NCBI GenBank assembly: GCA_902594745.1
Contig: CACJNF010000003.1
Coordinates: forward strand, 102,144-166,143
Source of the DNA: an uncultured Bacteroidota bacterium
GTDB taxonomy: Bacteria > Bacteroidota > Bacteroidia > Flavobacteriales > Flavobacteriaceae
Direction: 5' to 3'
DNA length: 64,000 nucleotides
Shown: piece by piece, positions 57,902 to 64,000 of the stretch
Layout of the letters: the number at the start of each line of letters is the position of its first letter
How positions within the stretch are numbered: the first letter of the stretch is position 1
Position numbers and translations under genes: made by a program
The notes under the pieces: generated by a model
What the model was told of the DNA's origin: nothing
Database searches by the model: none
What the model saw: only the letters and a program-made list of their open reading frames with translations

Positions 57902-58684
57902 ATGTTATCAATTTTAAAAAAAATGTTAAATACGAATATCTTTTATGTTTTTATATTTGAAAACAAAATTTTTCGTTTGAAAAAAAATATTTTTGGTCAG
58001 ACCATATTGATTAAAAGATTGATTATTGCAATTGTTGGTCTTATTACTCATAGAACCTTTCGAAGCCCTAGATTTAAAATTATTGGATCTAAATTTTTAA
58101 ATAATATTCCTGAAAAAAATGTTTTGTTTGTTAGTAATCATCAGACTTACTTTTACGATGTTATTGCTATGTTACATGTTTTTAACTCCTCTGCAAAGGG
58201 AAGAATTGATACTGTTAAAAGACCAAAGTATCTGGTAAGTCCAAAAACCAATCTTTATTATATAGCTTCATTCGAGACTATGAAAAAGTCCTTTATAACA
58301 AAACTGTTAACATATGCAGGAGCTGTTTTAGTTCAAAGAAGTTGGCGAGAATCAGGTGAAGATGTTGATAGAGAAATTAGATCTGAGGATCCAAATAATA
58401 TAAGACTTGCTCTAGAAGATGGATGGGTAATTACTTTTCCAAGAGGAACAACCGATAATACAAAGCCAGTCAGAAAAGGTACTGCCCATATAATTAAAAA
58501 AAATAATCCTACAGTAATACCCGTAAAAATCTCAGGATTTAATGAAGTATTTCAAAGAAATGGCTTAAAAGTAATTAATAGAAAGCTACCTTTCTCAATT
58601 GAAATAAGTAAACCTCTTTCCAATGATATTCATTCTAAATCTATAGATAAAATTACTTTGGAATTAGAAAAAATTATAAATTAA
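57902..58684 (+). CDS. PlsC-family glycerol acyltransferase
   Basis: The 260-residue protein has the acyltransferase blocks of the PlsC superfamily: VSNHQTYFYDVIAM (block I, the HxxxxxD form common in flavobacterial members), a middle ASFETMKKSF region, FPRGTTDNTKPVRKGTAHI (block III, equivalent to FPEGT) and PTVIPVKISGF (block IV). A hydrophobic stretch near residues 38-50 could attach it to the membrane. It probably acylates lysophosphatidate or a related glycerol lipid. It is divergent from oxyR, and its 3' end overlaps sodC by 11 bases. Confidence 0.86.
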   Translation: MLSILKKMLNTNIFYVFIFENKIFRLKKNIFGQTILIKRLIIAIVGLITHRTFRSPRFKIIGSKFLNNIPEKNVLFVSNHQTYFYDVIAMLHVFNSSAKGRIDTVKRPKYLVSPKTNLYYIASFETMKKSFITKLLTYAGAVLVQRSWRESGEDVDREIRSEDPNNIRLALEDGWVITFPRGTTDNTKPVRKGTAHIIKKNNPTVIPVKISGFNEVFQRNGLKVINRKLPFSIEISKPLSNDIHSKSIDKITLELEKIIN

Positions 58685-59216
58685 CTTCTTCAGGAATTTT
58701 AATTTCCATACACCCTATTCTCATACCTGATGCTCCAGAAGGTTGAGAAACATAATCATCTGCCCCATTATGAATAATTACAGCTTTATTTAGAATATCA
58801 TTTTCTTCATTACATCCTAAGCACCATAAATCAGTTTTAAATTTTAACATTCCGTGACCTATGCTATCAACTTCAAAGTTTCCAATTGCACCAAGATGAA
58901 ATCCAGCTGGATCACCCCACTTACTATGTTTTGTATCATATGGATTCCAATGACCTCCTGTGCTTAATCCATCTTCAGATGAGCAATCACCAAATTCATG
59001 AATATGGATAGCCTTTGTGCCAGGTTCTATACCAAATACGTGTGCTTCAAGAGAAACAGAATCACTATCTTGGGTGAATGTAATAGTTCCTGAAATTGAG
59101 GAGTTATTAACTGGCTTGATTGATTTCTTTATTACAATTGTTTTATTTTCTGTATTACATGCAAGGGAAGATAATAATACTGAAATTATAATTAATTTAG
59201 TCTTGAAATTTTTCAT
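58674..59216 (-). CDS. sodC: Cu/Zn superoxide dismutase, lipoprotein
   Basis: The 180-residue protein removes superoxide outside the cytoplasm. The N-terminus has a lipobox (VLLSSLAC, about residue 20). Metal sites follow the family: HIHEFGDC (two histidines and the disulfide cysteine), GGHWNPYDTKHSKWGDPAGFHLGAIGNF (bridging and zinc ligands) and VIIHNGADDYVSQPSGASGMRIGC (last copper histidine and the second disulfide cysteine). An insert DLWCLGCNEEND (about 130-141) has a CxxC pair not found in standard SodC. It is divergent from the DUF3089 gene with a 21-base gap and has a TAAATTTG element. Confidence 0.92.
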   Translation of the reverse strand: MKNFKTKLIIISVLLSSLACNTENKTIVIKKSIKPVNNSSISGTITFTQDSDSVSLEAHVFGIEPGTKAIHIHEFGDCSSEDGLSTGGHWNPYDTKHSKWGDPAGFHLGAIGNFEVDSIGHGMLKFKTDLWCLGCNEENDILNKAVIIHNGADDYVSQPSGASGMRIGCMEIKIPEEVNL

Positions 59217-59220
59217 TATA

Positions 59221-59228
59221 CAAATTTA
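59221..59228 (-). promoter_or_regulatory. -7 promoter element of sodC, possibly giving a leaderless mRNA
   Basis: The minus strand reads TAAATTTG, an exact TAnnTTTG match, followed by 4 bases and the sodC ATG. The same 4-base spacing occurs at ndk. No TTTG is seen at the -33 position. Confidence 0.5.
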
Positions 59229-59237
59229 AAATATAAA

Positions 59238-60260
59238 ATGTTTAAAAGAAATCTAATTAAAGTTTATGTACTACTTTGGTTTATAACTGGCTGTAAAATT
59301 TCATATAAAACATATAACTTTGAAGATAGCCCAAATATTGAAACTCCTGATTATAGTAAGAGTGACAGCTGGGCTGTACTGCCAAATAATATCCCTGATG
59401 AAATTGCTTATTTAAACAAAACAGAAGAAAAAAAGAATGCAGATGTATTTTTTATTTATCCAACCCTTATAGATGGTAAAAATCAAAAAGAGTGGAATTC
59501 TAATATTTGGGATAGTGAAATAAGATACGATGTAATTAACAGGCCTGTGAAATATCAAGCTTCTGCATGGATGGATGCTGCAAATCTTTATGTACCGTTT
59601 TACAGACAAGCACATATTAGAGTTTTTAATGAGAAATATAAGGAGGAGGGACTTAAGGCTCTAGACTTTGCATATGAAGATATAAGAAATGCATTTATTT
59701 ATTATTTGAATAATTTTAATGATAATAAGCCATTTATTATTGCTTCTCATAGTCAAGGAACAGTTCATGCAAAACGGTTAATTTCAGAATTTATTGATGG
59801 AAAAGAGCTTCAAAAAAAGCTTATCGCAGCTTATCTTGTAGGGATTAAAGTCAAAAATGATGAATTTAAAAATATAAAACCTATGAATAGTCCAGATGAA
59901 ATAGGGGGTTTTGTCTCATGGAATTCATATAAGTTTAATAAATACCCAAAAAATAATTCATATGAGGATTGGTTTAGAGGAGGTGTTACATCTAATCCAA
60001 TTACATGGGATGATTCAAAGGAGACAGGGAAAGAATATCATAAAGGACTACTTTATCGAAACATGAAAATATTCCCTAATAATATAAATATTAAACTAAT
60101 AGATGGAATTGTTTGGGCATCTTTGCCTAATGTTCCTGGTAAACTTTTTTTAAAACCTGTTAGGAGCTATCACTTTGCTGATATTAATTTATTTTGGCTT
60201 GATATAAGTGAAAATGCAAAACTTAGAGTTGAACAATGGTTTTTAAAAAATAATCATTAA
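59238..60260 (+). CDS. DUF3089 alpha/beta-hydrolase-like lipoprotein
   Basis: The 340-residue protein begins with a lipobox (LLWFITGC, about residue 19). The DUF3089 domain (about 45-320) includes ADVFFIYPTLIDG near its start, YVPFYRQAHIRVF and the nucleophile elbow ASHSQGTVHAKRLI (GxSxG variant HSQG), where the serine is the likely catalytic residue, with AYLVGIKV and YHFADINLFW downstream. An esterase or lipase-like function at the outer membrane is inferred. It lies 26 bases before the Gfo/Idh gene on the same strand, so the two are probably cotranscribed. Confidence 0.85.
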   Translation: MFKRNLIKVYVLLWFITGCKISYKTYNFEDSPNIETPDYSKSDSWAVLPNNIPDEIAYLNKTEEKKNADVFFIYPTLIDGKNQKEWNSNIWDSEIRYDVINRPVKYQASAWMDAANLYVPFYRQAHIRVFNEKYKEEGLKALDFAYEDIRNAFIYYLNNFNDNKPFIIASHSQGTVHAKRLISEFIDGKELQKKLIAAYLVGIKVKNDEFKNIKPMNSPDEIGGFVSWNSYKFNKYPKNNSYEDWFRGGVTSNPITWDDSKETGKEYHKGLLYRNMKIFPNNINIKLIDGIVWASLPNVPGKLFLKPVRSYHFADINLFWLDISENAKLRVEQWFLKNNH

Positions 60261-60286
60261 ATTTCTAATATTAAAAATCTACAATT

Positions 60287-61726
60287 ATGTCCTCAACAAA
60301 TAAATCTAGAAGAAAATTCATAAAAAATTCAGCATTAGCCTCATCTTTATTCATAGTTCCAAGACATGTTCTTGGTGGTCAAGGTTATACTCCACCGAGC
60401 GATAAGTTAAATCTTGCTGGTATAGGGCTTCATGGAAAAGGTCAATCAGATATACTTCACTCAAGTGTAGGAGGTAGGGAAAATGTTGTTGCATTATGTG
60501 ATGTACATCAAGGTGCATATGGTGCACAACAAGCTGCAAAAAACTTTCCAAATGCAAAATTTTATACTGATTACAGGGAAATGCTTGATAAAGAAGATTT
60601 AGATGGTGTGACAATTTCTACACCTGACCATACGCATGCAAATATTTCAAAGGTTGCTATGGAAAAAGGTATTCATGTATATGTCCAAAAACCATTAACT
60701 CACAATGTAAAAGAAGCAAGAATGTTAACCAATCTAGCAAAAAAACATAAGATTGTAACTCAAATGGGGAATCAAGGGGCTTCAAATCCAGAGCAAAAAA
60801 TGATACAAAAGTGGATTAAAGATGGAAGAATAGGAAAAGTTGATACAGTTTACACATGGACTAATAGACCTGTTTGGGCTCAAGGCTCTCCAATGCCAAA
60901 ACCTGATCCTTCTCAAAAACCTGAAGGAATGGACTGGGATTTGTGGATTGGACCTGCTAAAAATAATGGATACACTCCAGGACTTCATGCATTTAGCTGG
61001 AGGGGGTATTGGGATTATGGAACAGGTTCATTAGGTGACATGGGATGTCACATCATGGATGTTCCAATTAAAGCACTAGGTATTTTTGAGCCTTATAGTA
61101 TAGAAGCAAGTGTACCAAGAGTACCATATGTAGCAGATTATACTCCAGCTCCAATTTATGAGGAGTCTTGTCCACCAAGTTCATATGTAACATATAAATT
61201 TAGAGCATCTAAATTAAATGATACAGAAGTAAAAATGATCTGGATGGATGGAGGAATTCGTCCTTCGCATCCTGAATTAATTACAGATAAAGATGATATT
61301 GGTGATAATGGAGTATTAATGATGGGAGAAAATGGGATTATTTGGTCTGATAATTATGGAATTAATGCAAGGCTTTATATTAAAGGACAAGATGGTGTTG
61401 TAGAAAAAGGAAAAATCTCTGAAATTAATTCTGTTGAGTTTGGTCACCAAAAATATTGGGTTGATGCCATAAGAGCTGGTTATGGAAGTGAAGAACATAA
61501 AAATCTTACTTCTAACTTTGACTTTGCTGGTCCTCTTTCTGAGATTGTCCTTCTTGGTAATGCAGCTATAAGAAGTAGTCTTTTAAAAAGATCTCCAAGA
61601 AGTAATGTGTTCATTGGAAGAAAGCAGCTTATGTATGATAGTAAAAAGATGGAGATTACAAATCTTGATAAAGCAAACCAGTTTTTAACTAGAAATTACA
61701 GAGAAGGCTGGGATTTAAATGTCTAA
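60287..61726 (+). CDS. Tat-exported Gfo/Idh/MocA-family oxidoreductase
   Basis: The 479-residue protein has a twin-arginine signal (NKSRRKFIKNSALASSLFIVP), so it should be exported folded with its cofactor. The Rossmann domain starts at LNLAGIGLHGKGQSD (about 40) and includes VTISTPDHTHANIS; the usual EKP appears as VQKPL. The C-terminal domain has GTGSLGDMGCHIMDVPIKAL with the histidine typical of the family. Exported members act on sugars or polyols in Bacteroidota; the substrate is unknown. It overlaps the opposing ompA-like gene by 4 bases. Confidence 0.88.
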   Translation: MSSTNKSRRKFIKNSALASSLFIVPRHVLGGQGYTPPSDKLNLAGIGLHGKGQSDILHSSVGGRENVVALCDVHQGAYGAQQAAKNFPNAKFYTDYREMLDKEDLDGVTISTPDHTHANISKVAMEKGIHVYVQKPLTHNVKEARMLTNLAKKHKIVTQMGNQGASNPEQKMIQKWIKDGRIGKVDTVYTWTNRPVWAQGSPMPKPDPSQKPEGMDWDLWIGPAKNNGYTPGLHAFSWRGYWDYGTGSLGDMGCHIMDVPIKALGIFEPYSIEASVPRVPYVADYTPAPIYEESCPPSSYVTYKFRASKLNDTEVKMIWMDGGIRPSHPELITDKDDIGDNGVLMMGENGIIWSDNYGINARLYIKGQDGVVEKGKISEINSVEFGHQKYWVDAIRAGYGSEEHKNLTSNFDFAGPLSEIVLLGNAAIRSSLLKRSPRSNVFIGRKQLMYDSKKMEITNLDKANQFLTRNYREGWDLNV

Positions 61727-63036
61727 AGATCTTTATTTACTGATATTTTTACCCTTCTATTCTTTTTTCTTTCACTAATAGGAAGATTAGCATAGTTGGG
61801 GTCGTTTTCACCAAATGACCTATTATTCAATCTGTTATCTTGAATACCATCTGAAATTAATGACTCTTTTACGCTTTTAGATCTTTTTTCAGAAAGTAAC
61901 ATATTGTAGTCTGACTCGCCCTCATATGAGGCATGACCATCTATATTTAGATCAATATGTTCATATTTTTTAAGCAATTCACTAAGGTTTGTTAGGTTCA
62001 TTTTTTGCTCAGAATTAAGCTTAAAGCTGTCAAAATCAAAGAATATTTCACTATAACTATTTAAATAAGATGATAATGACTCAGGAAGACTTGGACATCC
62101 ATTTAGCTCCTCTGAACCAGGTTCGTTAGGACATCTGTCAAGTGTATTAGGGACACCGTCATTATCAAGATCAGGTAATTTACAACCTCCATTAGATTTT
62201 GGTCCAAACTCATTAGGACAATTATCTAAATCATCTGTTAGTCCGTCTCCATCACTATCAGGACACGGTTGACCATTAAGTCCAGAACTATTAGGGCATG
62301 GATCATTAGGGTCAGATACCCCATCTCCATCACTATCAGGACACCCACCCATAGATATAGAGCCTGGTAAATATGGACACTGATCATCTTCATCTTTTAT
62401 TCCATCTCCATCACTATCAGGACACCCATTCAATTCAATTAATCCAGGGAGATCTGGACAGTGATCTTTTTTATCTGGTACTCCATCTCCATCTGAATCT
62501 CCTTTTCCAAAATTAAATTTAATACCAACAACATGTTGAAGATTGCTGTAGGCATTTTTTTCATCCAAAGATTTATAGCTTAAACCTGTGTTTAAGGCAA
62601 TATTTTTTGAAAGTTGAAAGTTAATACCTGCACCAAAAGATGGACCATAAGAGGTGTTTAATGATCCAAATGAAACATCACTTTCACCATAATTAGAAAG
62701 ACCATAACCTGCAAAAAGATAAGGGTCAGCATCAACTCCGAGTATTTTAGATTCACCAGGAATAGTATATTTAATTATTCCATCAATTGAATAATAGTAA
62801 AGGTCTTGATTTGATATTCTAACGTCATTTTCAGAATAGTTAATCCCAACAGAAAAGTTGTCAAATATATATCTTGATAAACTTAATGAAGGTAGTTTAT
62901 AGTTAGTGCTTTCAGAATTTTCAGCATTTATAGAATTAAACCCTAAACCAAATAACCATGGATTTTCTTCTGTTTGACTGTAAATAGACGAAGAAAAGCA
63001 TAAGATTAATACTACTGCAGTTAATTGGTTTTTCAT
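61723..63036 (-). CDS. OmpA-family outer membrane protein with TSP3 calcium repeats
   Basis: The 437-residue protein has a signal peptide (cut after about residue 20), an eight-stranded beta-barrel domain (about 22-178), five thrombospondin type 3 repeats (about 180-314) and a C-terminal peptidoglycan-binding OmpA domain (about 328-434: IFFDFDSFKLNSEQKMNLTNL, IDGHASYEGESDYNMLLSEKRSKSV, RRVKISV). It anchors the outer membrane to the cell wall. The gene stands alone, convergent with one Gfo/Idh gene and divergent from the other. Confidence 0.9.
   Translation of the reverse strand: MKNQLTAVVLILCFSSSIYSQTEENPWLFGLGFNSINAENSESTNYKLPSLSLSRYIFDNFSVGINYSENDVRISNQDLYYYSIDGIIKYTIPGESKILGVDADPYLFAGYGLSNYGESDVSFGSLNTSYGPSFGAGINFQLSKNIALNTGLSYKSLDEKNAYSNLQHVVGIKFNFGKGDSDGDGVPDKKDHCPDLPGLIELNGCPDSDGDGIKDEDDQCPYLPGSISMGGCPDSDGDGVSDPNDPCPNSSGLNGQPCPDSDGDGLTDDLDNCPNEFGPKSNGGCKLPDLDNDGVPNTLDRCPNEPGSEELNGCPSLPESLSSYLNSYSEIFFDFDSFKLNSEQKMNLTNLSELLKKYEHIDLNIDGHASYEGESDYNMLLSEKRSKSVKESLISDGIQDNRLNNRSFGENDPNYANLPISERKKNRRVKISVNKDL
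62095..62499 (-). repeat. Five TSP3-type Asp-rich repeats
   Basis: The segment encodes repeated CPDSDGDGxxDxxDxCP units (residues about 180-314). Three copies share nearly identical DNA around DSDGDG (CCATCACTATCAGGACA on the plus strand, near 62250, 62325 and 62405). Aspartates at positions 1, 3 and 5 of each unit are the calcium ligands of TSP3 repeats. Confidence 0.85.
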
Positions 63037-63070
63037 CAGTATTAAAATATGAAAAAATTTTGTTAATACA

Positions 63071-63078
63071 TAAGTTTG
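63071..63078 (+). promoter_or_regulatory. -7 promoter element of the last Gfo/Idh gene
   Basis: TAAGTTTG matches TAnnTTTG, 25 bases before the ATG at 63104. The expected start near 63084 gives a leader of about 20 bases. The nearest TTTG is only 8 bases upstream, so no proper -33 box is seen. Confidence 0.45.
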
Positions 63079-63103
63079 AATTATAATTATGAAAATTTAA
63101 AAT

Positions 63104-64000
63104 ATGAGTGATAAAATTTCAGTTTTAGTTATTGGATGTGGGAATATGGGAGCCTCGCATGCAACTGCATATCACAATCATGATAGCTTTGAAATATGTG
63201 GGTTGGTTTCAAGAGGAAAAAGTAAAGAGGACTTGAATAAATCCTTAGGATCTAATTATCCTTTATTTTCTGACTTTAAAGAAGCAATTTTAAAAACTAA
63301 ACCTAATGCAGTATGTATATCTACATATCCAGATACACATGAAGAAATTTCATTATTTGCTCTTGATAATAACTGTCATATATTTTTAGAAAAGCCAATT
63401 GCATCTGATTTAATTGGTTCAAGAAAAATTATTAAAAAAGCAGAGGAAAAAAACAAGAAACTAGTTGTAGGTTACATATTAAGGCACCATCCTATATGGA
63501 AAGAATTTATAAAAGAATCTAAGAAGCTTGGGAAACCCCTTGCAATGAGGATGAATTTAAACCAACAAAGCTCAGGAGATACGTGGGATGTCCATAAAAG
63601 TCTTCTTGCTTCACTAAGTCCCATTGTTGATTGTGGTGTTCACTATTTGGATGTTATGTGTCAAATGACAGAGTCAAAGCCTTTAAGTGTATCTGCAATT
63701 GGAGTAAGATTATCAGATGAAGTACCAAATGATAATTATAACTATGGGCAATTACAAATTCGATTTGAAGATGGATCTGTAGGATGGTATGAAGCTGGTT
63801 GGGGTCCAATGATTAGTGAGACAGCTTTCTTTGTAAAAGATGTGATTGGTCCTAAAGGATCAGTTTCAATTGTATCTGATGACGATGTATTTGAAAAAGA
63901 TTCTGATAATTTAGAAAATCATACTAAAAATAATTGTCTAAAAATTCATAGTTCTGAATTAGATGAAAATCATAAGTTTATATCGCCTAATAAAAAGATT
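63104..64000 (+). CDS. Gfo/Idh/MocA-family oxidoreductase (3' end outside window)
   Basis: The open frame from the ATG at 63104 runs 299 codons to the window edge without a stop. It begins MSDKISVLVIGCGNMGASHA, with the GxGxxG NAD(P) loop and no signal peptide, and continues with CISTYPDTHEE, FLEKPIASDL carrying the EKP motif lysine and SPIVDCGVHYLDVM with the family histidine. This cytoplasmic member differs from the Tat-exported one at 60287. Homologues act on sugars, inositols or related polyols; the substrate here is unknown. About 30-60 residues are probably missing. Confidence 0.88.
   Translation, partial: MSDKISVLVIGCGNMGASHATAYHNHDSFEICGLVSRGKSKEDLNKSLGSNYPLFSDFKEAILKTKPNAVCISTYPDTHEEISLFALDNNCHIFLEKPIASDLIGSRKIIKKAEEKNKKLVVGYILRHHPIWKEFIKESKKLGKPLAMRMNLNQQSSGDTWDVHKSLLASLSPIVDCGVHYLDVMCQMTESKPLSVSAIGVRLSDEVPNDNYNYGQLQIRFEDGSVGWYEAGWGPMISETAFFVKDVIGPKGSVSIVSDDDVFEKDSDNLENHTKNNCLKIHSSELDENHKFISPNKKI

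Noticed and set aside
60351..60614. Minus-strand open frame of 87 codons within the Tat-exported oxidoreductase gene
   Set aside because: It lies wholly inside a well-supported gene and is His/Leu-rich, as expected for an antisense shadow.

Overview
This window is AT-rich chromosomal sequence from a member of the Bacteroidota, most likely a marine member of the Flavobacteriia with a compact genome. The evidence is a SusC/SusD pair, a TamL-type BamA lipoprotein, an AccD without zinc-finger cysteines, the order parA-parB-DUF5683-lepB, families largely confined to Bacteroidota (DUF3810, DUF5683, OstA-like, paired amidohydrolases), and repeated -7 promoter elements of the Bacteroidota form TAnnTTTG. 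There are no insertion sequences, prophage genes, CRISPR arrays or rRNA genes. No gap between genes exceeds about 300 bases; the longest, about 210 bases upstream of susC, is an A/T-rich leader in which I see no gene.

Layout. 1-8.9 kb (minus): rpe (partial), rpoD, pnp, rpsO, accD, class II aldolase, tamL, rlmB. 8.9-14.7 kb (minus): a SusC-SusD-lipoprotein uptake operon closed by a strong terminator. 14.9-16.9 kb: a secreted unknown and lysA. 17-18.8 kb (plus): sucC and a small heat-shock gene with a sigma-54-like promoter. 18.8-24.2 kb (minus): tightly overlapping tsaC-cca-ctaA-pRiA4b-like-uvrB. 24.3-25.3 kb (plus): ruvX-def. 25.3-43.4 kb (minus): a DUF349 protein, aroE-DUF368-TPR, ostA-purA-fur-spoT, two amidohydrolases, and DUF3810-PPIase-nrnA. 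43.5 kb: ndk (plus), then DUF721-recF (minus). 45.4-50.2 kb (plus): TPR-ribH-small membrane protein-mutL-two rhomboids, all abutting or overlapping. 50.2-55.5 kb (minus): lepB, DUF5683, parB, parA, ftsB-like and a PQQ sugar dehydrogenase. 55.6-56.9 kb (minus): a kinase-like unknown gene behind two proline tRNAs. 56.9-60.3 kb: oxyR, an acyltransferase, Cu/Zn sodC and a DUF3089 lipoprotein. 60.3-64 kb: two Gfo/Idh/MocA oxidoreductases flanking an OmpA/TSP3 protein.

Most of the window is housekeeping: transcription, RNA decay, envelope assembly, DNA repair, chromosome segregation, stringent response and redox defence. The genome is tightly packed. Five of six convergent gene pairs overlap at their stop codons, many operon genes overlap by 4-17 bases, and several promoters sit so close to the ATG that the mRNAs may be leaderless. 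At least eight genes appear to start with TTG.

I did not find an unmistakable new system. The best candidates for something undescribed are the kinase-like protein downstream of tRNA-Pro(GGG), the overlapping divergent recF/TPR promoters, the putative sigma-54 heat-shock promoter, the palindrome in the oxyR leader, and the amidohydrolase pair in which two of three modules have lost their metal-binding histidines. All functions are inferred by reading motifs; no database search was run.
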